Of a stretch of 64,000 nt of DNA, positions 9,235 to 19,300 are shown in pieces (within the stretch, counting starts at the first letter, position 1; every line of letters starts with the position of its first letter). The notes beneath the pieces were generated by a model. The model was not told the DNA's origin. It did not search any database and saw only the letters and a program-made list of their open reading frames with translations. Made by a program: the position numbers and the translations under genes. The stretch is from Aliishimia sp963721175 (GTDB lineage Bacteria; Pseudomonadota; Alphaproteobacteria; Rhodobacterales; Rhodobacteraceae): NCBI GenBank assembly GCA_963721175.1, contig CAVRIG010000017.1, positions 169,952-233,951 on the forward strand. Direction: 5' to 3'.

Positions 9235-9723
9235 TCAGGCAGGCTGGAGGACGAAATGCGCGCTCAGGCTGGTGTCCTTCGCGCTCGACATGACGGGACG
9301 CAGGAACACGGTCGCGAACGCGCCGCTGTCATAGGCGAGGTGGCCGTGCGGCTGGCCGAAGGCCGGGACGATCTGCGGCATTTCCAGCCTGAACTCTCCG
9401 TTCGCGTCGGTCAGTGTGGCGCCATGGCTTTGCGGGTCGCGCTCGTAGCCTTCGGTCGTATGCGCCCAGATCTGGATGCGCTGTCCGGGCAAGGGCGACC
9501 CGTCGCCCGCGCGGCGGACGGTGCCGGTCATCCAGAAGCCGCCGCCACCGATCCGGTCCACGATCGGCGCGTCGGGGCGGTAGTTGTTCGATCCGCCCCG
9601 CATCGAGGCCGTCGGTGCCACACCTGCGGCGCGTGCGGGCACCATGAGGCTGGAGGTGCCTGTCGCCACGACGGCGCCGGCGACGGTCAGCAGGCTGCGG
9701 CGGGTCAGCAGAACATCGGTCAT
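9235..9723 (-). CDS. Tat-exported protein resembling intradiol ring-cleavage dioxygenases
   Basis: This 162-residue protein begins MTDVLLTRRSLLTVAGAVVA, a twin-arginine signal (TRRSLL) followed by a hydrophobic stretch and an ARA cleavage region. The mature part shows MTGTVRRAGDGSPLPGQRIQIW, TLTDANGEFRLEMP and FGQPHGHLAY. That pattern matches the beta-sandwich core of intradiol dioxygenases and their transthyretin-like relatives. The usual Tyr/Tyr/His/His iron-ligand set is not fully evident, so enzyme activity is uncertain. It is co-transcribed with the ferric-reductase-like membrane protein (5-base gap), suggesting a periplasmic partner of a membrane haem protein. Confidence 0.65.
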   Translation of the reverse strand: MTDVLLTRRSLLTVAGAVVATGTSSLMVPARAAGVAPTASMRGGSNNYRPDAPIVDRIGGGGFWMTGTVRRAGDGSPLPGQRIQIWAHTTEGYERDPQSHGATLTDANGEFRLEMPQIVPAFGQPHGHLAYDSGAFATVFLRPVMSSAKDTSLSAHFVLQPA

Positions 9724-9989
9724 GCAAGTCTCTCCTATCCGTCAAGAAAACTTGCTCCGGTATTTAGCACGGTCGGGCGTGATTCCGATCATCCGACTGA
9801 AGAATCCGCGATGATTTGAAGTCACGGTCGCGTGTTCTTCCGGCCCGGAGTATTCGTCGACAGGTAAACACACACACTCGCAATGGCGCGCGTCGTCGCC
9901 GGCTGACGGAACAGGATCTCGGCCAAACTGACGGAGGGGATTGTCGCATCAGTCACGACCTGGCGCATGGCTCGTCGAGGAAAGTCAGG

Positions 9990-10505
9990 TCACGTGCATT
10001 CAAGGACGCCGAACTGGATGATCTCGGCCCCGTCGAGCCTGTAGATACCGTCCGTGCGGTATCTGCCCGTTTCCATGAACCAGGCTCGGAGGTCCGGCGG
10101 GTAGTATTGCGCCATGACGCGTGAGGCGAGTTCGAAACGCCACGGTTCGAGCGGACGGCCGCGCGCCGAAGGACCGTGGAACCCGAAGGTCGCGTCGCGC
10201 GAGACGCAGGTTTGCGGCAACCCGATCAGCATCGTGCAGGTCGAGTTGCAATGACCCCCGCGGATCTCGACCGGCCGATCGGATTGGCGCAGATCGCGGA
10301 TCTGCTGGAGACGGGCGTTCAGATAGCCACCCGGATCGTTCCGCACGATCAGGGGGCCGGCTGTGCTGGGTGCCTTCGCCGCGCCCGCGAAGGGGAACGC
10401 AAGACTGCACGCCAACACCGTGACGATAGCCGCCCGCGCAAATTTCTGCCGAGCCTGGCAGAATTCCCCAAAACCGCGGGGCGGGCACTGGATATGACCG
10501 GACAT
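9990..10505 (-). CDS. Periplasmic ClpP/crotonase-like protein of unknown function
   Basis: This is a 171-residue protein starting at the ATG at 10505, chosen because AGGA lies just upstream. A hydrophobic segment (AAIVTVLACSLAFPFAGAAKA) ending in a signal-peptidase-like AKA suggests export. The mature region LNARLQQIRDLRQSDRPVEI, GGHCNSTCTMLIGLPQTCVS and ATFGFHGPS resembles small ClpP-like serine-protease folds, with a candidate serine in HCNSTCT and a histidine in FGFHG. The family commonly has unassigned function. It has about 270 non-coding bases upstream, including a very AT-rich block, and is probably monocistronic. Residue assignments are by eye. Confidence 0.6.
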   Translation of the reverse strand: MSGHIQCPPRGFGEFCQARQKFARAAIVTVLACSLAFPFAGAAKAPSTAGPLIVRNDPGGYLNARLQQIRDLRQSDRPVEIRGGHCNSTCTMLIGLPQTCVSRDATFGFHGPSARGRPLEPWRFELASRVMAQYYPPDLRAWFMETGRYRTDGIYRLDGAEIIQFGVLECT

Positions 10506-10775
10506 GCTTCCTGCTCTCTTGTTCGCGGTGTGTGAAAACGCCGGACACATGTCGGCGAACACGAGAGCAGTACACCGCCCAAACCCTAACGAGGCGTTGA
10601 GCTTTGGATTTTAACATATTGTTTTTACTGTATAATTTTTATTGCGACGCCTTAATGACGCCATAGTTCTCTGTTAATTCAGCATCGAGATCCTTGCGTG
10701 ATTGCAGACGCACCGCTTGGCATACTCGATGAAACGGCCATCCGTCGGGCGATAGCCCACAGCGTTGCCGCAATC
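10506..10775. other. AT-rich intergenic region upstream of the ClpP-like gene
   Basis: There is no gene in these 270 bases. Positions 10611-10650 are strikingly AT-rich for this genome (runs of T and a TATAAT-like TATAATT on the plus strand). The region probably holds the promoter of the minus-strand gene at 9990-10505 and the 3' flank of the OmpA-like gene. No clear terminator hairpin with a T-run is visible. Confidence 0.4.
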
Positions 10776-11342
10776 CTAAATCGCAGCACCTGCGACCTGA
10801 TAGACGGGTGTGTTTCCACCCGTTTGCGCAAGCCTGCTGCGTGTCGCGACCGCGTCGTTCAACCGTTGTCGAAGTCCCGCACGAAACTGGTCCTCGATCG
10901 GCGGAAGCATGACGTCGCGGTAGGTGCGGCAGACCGCGAGCATCAGCGCATGCGTGACGGTGACCCGCCGGTTCAGCCGCTCCGGCGTGGAGACCTGCAC
11001 GATCAGATCGCGCTCGCCGCGGCTGGCCACGGTCCCGATGCGCGTGACCGCGATGCCCTCGGCGGTCAGCGCTGCGGCGACGGTCTGCGCGCGACGCAGG
11101 CCCAACGCATCGTTGTAGGCATTGCTGCCGACCGCGTCGGTGTGCCCGGTCACCGAAACCTGGCCAAAACTGTCCTGCGCGGAAATTCGCTGCGCAATCG
11201 ACCTGAGTTCGGTGCGGGCCTCTGGCGTCAAAGCCACAGAGTCGAAATCGAAATTCACGGTGCCGATGACTTCCGCATTGGCTTCGGCGTGAAATCCTGC
11301 AAAAAACACTACCATGACAAGAATTCGAACAAGCGACTTCAT
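10776..11342 (-). CDS. OmpA-domain outer-membrane/periplasmic protein
   Basis: This 188-residue protein starts MKSLVRILVMVVFFAGFHAE at 11342. The segment ending in ANA is a signal peptide. The OmpA C-terminal peptidoglycan-binding domain follows directly: GTVNFDFDSVALTPEARTEL, VSVTGHTDAVGSNAYNDALG and LRRAQTVAAAL, with arginine-rich LNRRVTVTHA. The TGHTD and LRRAQ segments carry the residues that contact diaminopimelate in characterised homologues. It is transcribed divergently from tolC, with only 47 bases between. This suggests it belongs to the type I secretion/adhesin locus, perhaps stabilising the envelope around the secreted adhesin; that role is inferred. Confidence 0.85.
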   Translation of the reverse strand: MKSLVRILVMVVFFAGFHAEANAEVIGTVNFDFDSVALTPEARTELRSIAQRISAQDSFGQVSVTGHTDAVGSNAYNDALGLRRAQTVAAALTAEGIAVTRIGTVASRGERDLIVQVSTPERLNRRVTVTHALMLAVCRTYRDVMLPPIEDQFRAGLRQRLNDAVATRSRLAQTGGNTPVYQVAGAAI

Positions 11343-11389
11343 CTGCGTATCTCCAAAAAGGGCCATGTTTCGGATGCGAATTTCGACCG

Positions 11390-12850
11390 ATGCGGGAAAC
11401 TCAGTCACAAAAGGTCCTGCGACGCAAGGAAAGGTCCGAAGAATTATTAGGAAGGTTGGTTCCCGCCGTCCTTGTGATGCTGACATCCGCATCCGCGGCC
11501 CAGGCGCTTGGGTTGAAGGAGGCGATCATCTTCGTGCTGGAGAGCCATCCGGAGATTTCGGCCGCCGAATTCAACAAGCAGGCCATCGAGTTCGAACTGG
11601 ATCAGGCCCGCAGTCTGCGCGCCCCCCGTATCGATTTGTCGGCCAGCGTCATGAGCAGCATCAACGAGGGCACGACCTCGATAGATCTGTCCGCCGCCGA
11701 CGATGCGCTGGAAGGCTACGAGTTCACGGCACGGCTGAGCCAAACGCTCTTTGACGGTTTCGAGACACGCTCCGAGATCGAGCGGCAGGCCTATCGTGTC
11801 GATGCCGCGGCACTCAGGGTGCTGGAACGGTCGGAGTTCCTGGGGCTCGAGGCGGCCCGTGTGATCTCGGACATGCGGCGTGCCCAGACCGTGTTGGATT
11901 TGGGCCGTCAGAACCTCGCGTACCACCAGGAAGTTGTCGGGCGGGTCGAGCAGGCCTATGCCGAGGAGGTCGTCGGCATCGCCGATCTGCAGCAGGCGCG
12001 CGAGCGCGTGTTCCTTGCGCGCGATATCCTGGTGGATCTCGAACTGGACCTGGAAGATTCGCGAACCTTCTTCATCGAGATCGTCGGCATGCCTCCGGAA
12101 AACCTGGAGCCTTTGCCTGCGGTCCGGTCGCGCCTTCCGTCAGGTATCGACACGGCGATGGCGGAAGCCCGGCGCAACAATCCTACGGTTCGCTTTCTGC
12201 AGATGGACGTGGGTGCCGCGGAGGCACTCCAGCGCAGCGTCGCGTCCAACCGGTATCCGGACATTGCACTGGAGGCCGAAGCGCGCCTGGGAGAGGACAT
12301 CAACAGTTTCGAGGGTGACGTCAATGAGGCGCGGGTCGGCGTCGTCGCGCGGTACGTCTTCCAGGGCAGCCAGAATCGCGCGAACCGGCAGGAGCATGTG
12401 CGCCGCGTGTCCGAGGCGCGGTCGCAGCTTCTGGCACAGGCGCGCATCGTCGACAGGGAAGTCCGCCAGAGCTGGTCCACCCTGCAGAATGCTAGGCGCC
12501 GGGTACAATTGATTCAGCAACAGGTGCAGCTGGCGGCAGATCTGCGCAGCAGCTACGAGACCGAGTTCGAGATCGGCAACCGGACGCTGCTCGACGTTCT
12601 GAACACGCAAGCGAGCCTGTTCGAGGCGCAGGCCGACCTCGTATCTGCCAGATCGCTGGAAGTCTATTCCGAATACCGCCTGCTTGCAGCTTCTGGCCGC
12701 CTGCTTGCAACACTGGGCATCGTGCCGCCGGAGGACGCGATCGTCTATGCCACGGCCGCTCAGAACGCCCCGCCGGTCGGTGCCGCCGATACACAGGAGC
12801 AATTCGACGCGCGCGCCTATCGCGACTGGCGCGCCGGCGTCGGCAGATGA
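11390..12850 (+). CDS. TolC-family outer-membrane channel of a type I secretion system
   Basis: This 486-residue outer-membrane efflux protein begins MRETQSQKVLRRKERSEELL. A signal peptide ends at about residue 39 (ASAAQA) and is followed by LGLKEAIIFVLESHPEISAA, the usual opening of TolC proteins. Two repeated halves are visible: the first with SLRAPRIDLSAS, TLFDGFETRSEIERQAY and the second with RYPDIALEAEARL, GVVARYVFQGSQNRANRQ, then TEFEIGNRTLLDVLNTQASLF. It is upstream of and nearly contiguous with the ABC ATPase (7-base gap) and so is the dedicated exit channel of this system. The start codon lies only 48 bases from the divergent OmpA-like gene. Confidence 0.92.
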   Translation: MRETQSQKVLRRKERSEELLGRLVPAVLVMLTSASAAQALGLKEAIIFVLESHPEISAAEFNKQAIEFELDQARSLRAPRIDLSASVMSSINEGTTSIDLSAADDALEGYEFTARLSQTLFDGFETRSEIERQAYRVDAAALRVLERSEFLGLEAARVISDMRRAQTVLDLGRQNLAYHQEVVGRVEQAYAEEVVGIADLQQARERVFLARDILVDLELDLEDSRTFFIEIVGMPPENLEPLPAVRSRLPSGIDTAMAEARRNNPTVRFLQMDVGAAEALQRSVASNRYPDIALEAEARLGEDINSFEGDVNEARVGVVARYVFQGSQNRANRQEHVRRVSEARSQLLAQARIVDREVRQSWSTLQNARRRVQLIQQQVQLAADLRSSYETEFEIGNRTLLDVLNTQASLFEAQADLVSARSLEVYSEYRLLAASGRLLATLGIVPPEDAIVYATAAQNAPPVGAADTQEQFDARAYRDWRAGVGR

Positions 12851-12857
12851 ACAGGGA

Positions 12858-15041
12858 ATGACCGCACCGGAGGAGGAGCCGAACAAGCGTTCGCGCAAGC
12901 TGCTTCGGCTGGAGCCCAAGAACGCGGTTCCGCCGGATTGGCGCTTTCCTGAAACCGCGACCTCTGCGGATCCGCTCGCGCTGGCCCTCTCGCACGCGTT
13001 TCACCTGAACGGCTCCGACACGCCCGCCGAAACCTTTGCGCGCTCCGTGGCCCTTCCGGCGGACGGCCGTCTGACCCCGGCTCTGGCGGTCGAGGCCGTG
13101 CGCCGCCAGGACGGCGTGGCGCGCTTGACGAAGCTTCGGCTGGGCGACCTCTCCGACGCGGTTTTACCGGCGCTGCTCTTCGTCAGCGGCAATCGGGTGT
13201 GCGTGGTGCAGGAGCGCGATACGGACGGGACATTGGTCCTGTGGTGGCCCGAAGGCGACGGACCGGCGCGCGTCGACGATATCTACCTCGGCAGGGCACT
13301 GCTGCTGCGACCGTCCGAACCGCGGTCGCGCGCCGAGGGCGAGGCATCAAGGGAACACTGGTTCTGGGGGACGATCGCGCGGTTCTGGCCCGATTACCTG
13401 CAGGTCATCCTGGCCTCGGCGCTGGTCAACATCTTCGCGCTGGCGGTGCCGGTCTTCACGCTGAATGTCTATGACCGGGTCTTCCCGAACGCCGCATTGA
13501 TCACGCTTTGGTCGCTGGTGGCCGGCGTGGCGCTGGCGCTGCTCTTCGACGCGGCGCTGAAACTCCTGCGCGGCGGCGTGGTCGATGCCGTCGGCCGGCG
13601 GGTCGATCTGCGCGCGTCGTCGCGGCTCTTCCGCCACATCCTCGCCCTCGACCTCGAAGCGGGTCCGGCGCGCGGCGGAAGCCTCGTCAACACGTTGAAG
13701 GATTTCGAGCAGGTCCGCGAGGTGTTCTCCTCTCAAACCGTGGCGACGCTGACCGACCTGGTCTTCGCGGCGCTCTTCCTCGCGGTGATCGCCTATCTTG
13801 GTGGCCCTCTGGTCTGGCCGCCGATCATCGCGATGGGCACCGTGGTGGTTCTCGTGCTCCTGCTCATCGTGCCTCTGCGCCGTCGTGCCGCGGAAAGCAG
13901 GAACCGCAGCGCATCGAAAACCGCCGTCGCCGTCGAAACGGTCGGCGCGCTCGAGACGCTGCGTGCGACGAATGGCGCGGCACGCATGCTCCGCCGCTGG
14001 GAAGATGCCGTCACCGGAGCCGCCGTGTCGAACGAGCGCAGCCGCCGTCTGGCCAACACCGCCGCCACGCTGACGGCCACGGCGTCGCAGATGTCCTCCA
14101 TCGGCATCGTCGTCATGGGCGTCTACCTCGCGCTCGAGGGGCAGCTGACCATGGGCACGGTGATCGCCGCGATGATCCTCTCGGGGCGCGCCCTGGCGCC
14201 GATGGCGGTGCTTGCCGGGTTGATGGTGCGGATGAGCTTCGCCGTCGATGCGCTGGGCGCGCTCAACGGCATGATGAGCCTGCCCGCACGCGCGGCGTCG
14301 GGCGGGCTGAACGCACCCGTTCGGTCGGGCGCCGTGACGCTGGACGACGTGACGCTCGCATACGGTCCGGACGCGCCAAGGGTGCTGGGTCCGGTGTCGG
14401 TCACGGTCGAACCTGGGGAGCGGGTCGCGCTGATCGGCACCGTTGGCGCTGGCAAGACGTCGCTCTTGCGGATCATGGCCGGTCTCTGGCATCCGACCTC
14501 CGGCGCGCTGCTCCTCGACGGGGTCAATGCCGACCAGATCGCGCCCGATCTGCTGCGCCAGGCCGTGCAACTGGTGCCGCAGGAACCGGTCCTGTTTTCC
14601 GGCAGCCTCTCCGAAAACATCGCCTTCGGTCAGCCTTGGGCCCGCGACGCCGAGATTGCGGAGGCCGCCCGCGCCGCCGGCGTGGACACGATCGCGGCGA
14701 ACCATCCCGACGGGTTCGGCATGGCCATCGCCGAACGCGGTGCCAACCTTTCGGGCGGTCAGCGGCAGATGGTCGCCATCGCCCGTGCGCTCCTGTCCCG
14801 CCCGCAGATTCTGCTGCTGGACGAGCCGACCGCCGCGATGGACCAGGAGACGGAGCGGCAATTCATCGCCCGGCTGACTGGCCTGGTGAAGACGCGCCGC
14901 ATGACCCTGGTCGTCGCCACGCATCGCAGCAGCCTCCTTGAACTTGTCGACCGGGTCGTGCTGCTCGACCGCGGTGCCGTACGGCGCGACGGGCCGCGGG
15001 ACGTGGTGATCCGCGAGCTTTCGGGCGAGCGGTTGTCGTGA
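12858..15041 (+). CDS. Type I secretion ABC transporter ATPase/permease (LapB-like)
   Basis: This protein of about 727 residues has its ATG at 12858 preceded by AGGGA. It has an N-terminal degenerate C39-peptidase-like domain (about residues 35-150; no catalytic Cys), as in LapB/HlyB-type exporters of RTX adhesins. A six-helix membrane domain follows (FWPDYLQVILASALVNIFAL through MAVLAGLMVRMSF), then a nucleotide-binding domain. The latter shows Walker A GTVGAGKTS, Q-loop LVPQEP, signature NLSGGQRQMVAIARALL, Walker B ILLLDEP and switch His in VVATHRSS. It drives export of the adhesin encoded downstream on the opposite strand. The HlyD-type gene starts inside its stop codon, so the two are translationally coupled. 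Confidence 0.93.
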   Translation: MTAPEEEPNKRSRKLLRLEPKNAVPPDWRFPETATSADPLALALSHAFHLNGSDTPAETFARSVALPADGRLTPALAVEAVRRQDGVARLTKLRLGDLSDAVLPALLFVSGNRVCVVQERDTDGTLVLWWPEGDGPARVDDIYLGRALLLRPSEPRSRAEGEASREHWFWGTIARFWPDYLQVILASALVNIFALAVPVFTLNVYDRVFPNAALITLWSLVAGVALALLFDAALKLLRGGVVDAVGRRVDLRASSRLFRHILALDLEAGPARGGSLVNTLKDFEQVREVFSSQTVATLTDLVFAALFLAVIAYLGGPLVWPPIIAMGTVVVLVLLLIVPLRRRAAESRNRSASKTAVAVETVGALETLRATNGAARMLRRWEDAVTGAAVSNERSRRLANTAATLTATASQMSSIGIVVMGVYLALEGQLTMGTVIAAMILSGRALAPMAVLAGLMVRMSFAVDALGALNGMMSLPARAASGGLNAPVRSGAVTLDDVTLAYGPDAPRVLGPVSVTVEPGERVALIGTVGAGKTSLLRIMAGLWHPTSGALLLDGVNADQIAPDLLRQAVQLVPQEPVLFSGSLSENIAFGQPWARDAEIAEAARAAGVDTIAANHPDGFGMAIAERGANLSGGQRQMVAIARALLSRPQILLLDEPTAAMDQETERQFIARLTGLVKTRRMTLVVATHRSSLLELVDRVVLLDRGAVRRDGPRDVVIRELSGERLS

Positions 15042-16357
15042 GCCGCGAAGCCGACCTTCGGGATTTCGCCGCCGGTGCGTCGGCCGCGAATATCGACCGG
15101 GCGGGGCGCTGGTCGGGGCTCCTGCTCATGGCGCTGATGCTGGCGGCTGTCCTGGCGGGGCTGGCCTGGGCCAGCTGGGCCGTGATCGAGGAAGTGACCC
15201 GTGCGCCCGGCGAGGTGATCCCATCGGGCGACACCCAGGTGGTGCAAAGCCTCGAAGGCGGGTTGGTCGCGGAGATCTTCGTCGAGGTCGGCGATGCGGT
15301 GACCAAGGGCCAGCCGCTGATCCGCATTGACGATACGGCCGCGGCGTCGAACGTGGGAGAACTCACTGCCCGCAAGGCGGCCCAGGCGGTGCGGCTCGCC
15401 CGGCTGGAAGCGGAGGAAAACGATGCCGAGAGACCGGATTTCTCGTTCACTGACTTGGCCGAGGATGATCCGCGGGTGCTGCAGGAACTGGCGCTGTTCG
15501 ACAGCCGGCGTGCGGCGCATGAGGGACAGCGCACGCTTCTCGATGCACAGATCTGGCAGCGCGAGCGCGAGTTGGACGAGCTGGATGCCACCGTCGAGAG
15601 GACCCGCGAGCGGCTGGGCCTGATCGAAGAGGAGATCGAGCTGCGCACCGCATCCGGCGTGGTGCCGCGGGCGCAGCTTCTGCCGCTGGAGCGGGATCGG
15701 ATCTCCATGCGCCAGGACCTCGACGTGCTAAAGGCCCAGATCGCGCGGGCCGAGGCTGCATTGGCCGAAGCCAGGGCGCGTCGGGAGGATCTGGAACTCA
15801 GCCGACGTGCGGATATCAGCACCGCCCGCGCCGATGTCGTCAACGAGCTTGCCGTCATCGAGGAGGCGCTGCGCCGCGCCCGCGATGTCGTTACGCGCGC
15901 GGATCTGCGCGCGCCGGTCGATGGCACCGTGTCGGAGCTGAACGTGAACACGGTCGGCGCGGTGATCGGACCAGGCGAGGAGATTCTGCGCATCGTGCCC
16001 GGCCGGCAAGGCCTCGAGGTGCGGGCGAAGGTGTCGCCCAAGGACATCGCCTTCGTCACGCCCGGCATGCAGGCGCGGGTCAAGCTCACGGCCTATGATT
16101 TCACGATCCACGGCGCGCTCGACGGCAGGGTGGTTCGGGTCAGCCCCGACACGCGCGAAGACCCCCGCACCGGCGAAGTCCACTATCCCGTCATCATCGA
16201 GACGGAAGCCGACCAGATCGGGCGGGACGGCGAGGTGCTGGAAGTTCTGCCCGGCATGGTCGCCGAGGTCGACATCGTCTCGGGCCAACACACCGTTCTG
16301 GATTACCTCGCCAAACCCTTCGTCAAGGCGCGCTACGAGGCGCTGCGCGAGCGTTAG
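15038..16357 (+). CDS. HlyD-family periplasmic adaptor of the type I secretion system
   Basis: This is a 439-residue membrane-fusion protein. The GTG start at 15038 overlaps the ATPase stop by four bases. It has a short cytoplasmic N-terminus, one transmembrane segment (GLLLMALMLAAVLAGLAWAS) and a lipoyl half-motif (VVQSLEGGLVAEIFVEVGDA). A long alpha-helical coiled coil follows (residues ~115-290, rich in RERELDELDATVERTRERL-type heptads). The second half-motif LRAPVDGTVSELNVNTVGAV and a C-terminal HlyD beta domain end YLAKPFVKARYEALRER. It links the ATPase to TolC. Its stop overlaps by two bases the stop of the adhesin gene on the other strand. Confidence 0.93.
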   Translation: MSREADLRDFAAGASAANIDRAGRWSGLLLMALMLAAVLAGLAWASWAVIEEVTRAPGEVIPSGDTQVVQSLEGGLVAEIFVEVGDAVTKGQPLIRIDDTAAASNVGELTARKAAQAVRLARLEAEENDAERPDFSFTDLAEDDPRVLQELALFDSRRAAHEGQRTLLDAQIWQRERELDELDATVERTRERLGLIEEEIELRTASGVVPRAQLLPLERDRISMRQDLDVLKAQIARAEAALAEARARREDLELSRRADISTARADVVNELAVIEEALRRARDVVTRADLRAPVDGTVSELNVNTVGAVIGPGEEILRIVPGRQGLEVRAKVSPKDIAFVTPGMQARVKLTAYDFTIHGALDGRVVRVSPDTREDPRTGEVHYPVIIETEADQIGRDGEVLEVLPGMVAEVDIVSGQHTVLDYLAKPFVKARYEALRER

Positions 16358-19300
16358 ACCAGGGCGGTCTGTTGAACGCTCGCCGCATCCTCGAAGGCGA
16401 CCGTGACACTGTCCGGAATGCCGCCACCGCTGTCGGTGATCCCGAAGAGGTCGTGCAGGCTCCCCGCGGTGTCGGTCATCCTGAGAGTCCCGCCGTCAAG
16501 CTCCACACGGTCGCCGACCGACTCTCCGCCCTGCAGCCTGAGAATGGCGGTCAGATCAATGACCTCTCCGGCTTCGTAGTCGGTGATCACGTCGGGCAGG
16601 GCGGGCAGAATGCTGCCGGCGTCGAACCGATCGTTGCCGGGTCCGCCCGTGAGAGTATCCGCGCCGTCGCCCCCGCGGAGCCAGTCGTTGCCGGGTCCGC
16701 CGTCGAGCTGATATCCTCCGATTGCGCCCGACAGGTCGATCAGATCGTCGCCACCTTCGAGCCGGAAGGCCTCGATACCTGCATACGGGGTGGCGACGCC
16801 GTTACTGACGATCTCCTGGAAGACCACCGCCTCGTTCGCGCCGGTCGCGACAGCAAAATCCGTCTGACCCGCGGCACCTGCCGCATCGTCGAGTAATGCA
16901 TAGGACCCGCTGCCATCGGGTGCCGTGACCGTTCCACCCTCCGCCGCCAGGGTGACGACATTCACAATGTCCACGGTGGCGGCGCCCTGAGCGGTCGCGG
17001 CCGGAACGCCGCCATCGATCACGTCGAAGGTCAGGTCCACCTGTCCCTTGAAGCCGCCGGAGGCCGTGATCGTCACGTCCGTCGGTCCCAGAAGTGCGGT
17101 GACTGCGGGATCGTTGGTCGTGACGTTCGCCACGGTGACCCCAGACATGTCGCTGTCGGTGGTGTTGGCCAAAAGCTGCGATGTCGGGATCACGAAGCTC
17201 GCCGTTTCCTGCTGGCCCAGGTCCACCGGCCCGCTCACCGCAGGCTGGTCGTTCGCCGAGACGGCAAACGGGATTGCGGCCGGTAATACGCCATCACTGG
17301 TGGTCGCTGCGATCGACCCGCTGACGGTCCCGACGAATGACCCGGTCGAGAGCAGCGCGAGAAGGCCGACTGCGGAGCCGAACTCGGCGGAGCTTGTGCC
17401 GGCCTGCCGGGTCATCGTCAGCACCTGCCGATCCGGTGACAGGACGAAAGGTTCCGGCGCATCGGGCATCAGGCCCGGATCGAGCGGGTTGTCGAAGGTG
17501 ATGACGACTTCTTCCAGCGTCTCGGTCGGGACGGCCTGCGTGTCGGTGATCGTGCCGACGATCCCCATCGGAATGCTGAACGGACTTCCAGTATGCACCT
17601 GATCCGCGGGCGACGCGGTCAGTTGGAAGTCGAGTTCGCCGTTGATGGCCAGCGTGAAGGTTTCGGTCTGCAGGCCCCCTTCGTTCGTGGCCACGGTGAT
17701 CGCGCCCGCCATGTCCGGCCGCCCATCCGTGGAGTAATCCGCCGGGAAGACGATCGACAGCGCGTTGAATTGCGCCTCGGAGCCGCTGAACCTCAGCACG
17801 CCGCCGGAGAGCGTCGCGCCCGTGCTCCCCGCTGCCGAGCGTTGCGGTCCCGGGCAGGCCCGAGAGGGTGTAACCGACGGTCGTTATGACCTCGGACCCG
17901 TCGGCATCGGTCACGTCCAGCGTGACGTTCGACGATGGCATGTAGGTCACGGCGGCGTCGGTTTCGTCGATGGTGTCGGCCGGATCGAGGATCGTGACCG
18001 TCAGGTCGGGCGTTGCCGTCACGGTGACGTTCAGCGTGACCGTCGCGCTGTCCTCGGTATCGACGAAGCCGGAGCCCGCGTCCGTTGTCCGCGCCAGGAT
18101 CTCGATATCGATCGGGCCCGCGTAATCCGGCGGCGGGCTTACGGTGACCTGTCCCGCGGGCGCGAAGACAACAGGGGTCACGCCGGTGCCGGAGGTGGCG
18201 GTGCCCGCGATCGTGAAGGTTCCGGTGGTCACGATCGTCGTCGCGCCAGCCACGGTGACGATGGTGCCGGATGGAAGGTTGGCGAGGACGAAATCGAGCG
18301 TTTCGTGCGGATCGGGGGTCGTCGCCCCGAGCGTCAGGATCACCGGAGTCGCACCGTCCTCCGCCACCGAGAGCGTCTGCGCAGAGGCCGTCGTGAGCGT
18401 CGGCGTATCCGCATCGGGGACCACGCGCAGCAGGAAGTCGAATTGCCGGGTCGCCGTGTTGCCGTTGGACACCTCCAGCACGTTCACGCCGAGCGCGAGC
18501 GGGATTTGCGTGGGGATCGCGGGATCGAGGCCGTCCGGCGTCCGCGCGTGTTCGTCCTTCAACTGCAGCCGCAAGGTCGGAAAGGCCGTGGGCAGGATCG
18601 TGTAGGTGCCGTCGGCATTGTTCGTGATGCCGGGTCCGGCAACCACCTCGAGGTAGGATGGCACGCCCAGTTGCACGAACGTCGTCACTTCCGACCCGTC
18701 GGCATCCGGCGAAGCCGCCTGTAGAACCGAGAACAGATTGAAGGGTTGGTCCTCCAGGGCCGTGTAGACCGGCGTCGGACCGGGCACGACCGACGAGAAG
18801 TCCGGAGTGTTCGCGACGGCTTCGATCTGAACCGTCCGGGACTGTGTCGCCGGCGCCGTGCTGCCGTCGATATCCTGGCTGGTCGCCGTCACACGATAAG
18901 TCAGCGGACCACTGTAGTAGAAACCCGGTGCGACCCGCACACTGGACAAGTCGGCCTGCGCAACCTCGTAGACGGCGAAACCATCGGCGCCTGTCGCGAC
19001 CGGGGTCAGCGCCGCGCCGCTCGCGTCGAGCAGGCGGCCGCCGTTTCTCGCGTCGACTTCGACGATGATCGGTGTGCCCGGGGCAAGCCGTTCGCCCCCG
19101 TCCACGCCCCCGATGCTGGCGCCAAGCTCGAAAGACGTGTCTTCGAGAACGGTTCCGGGATCGGCGAGCGTGATCGTCGGCCCGTCCGCGACGGGATTGA
19201 CCGTGATGCTGCTGTTGACGGTCGTCGTGTCGAACGTCCGGGTGGTCGCGTTCTGCAGCGTGACCACGAAGTCGAGTTCCGGCAGGTTGTCATAGGGATC

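Noticed and set aside
13347..14924. 525-codon minus-strand frame opposite the secretion ATPase
   Set aside because: Antisense to an ABC transporter with all motifs; Arg/His-rich composition without domains.
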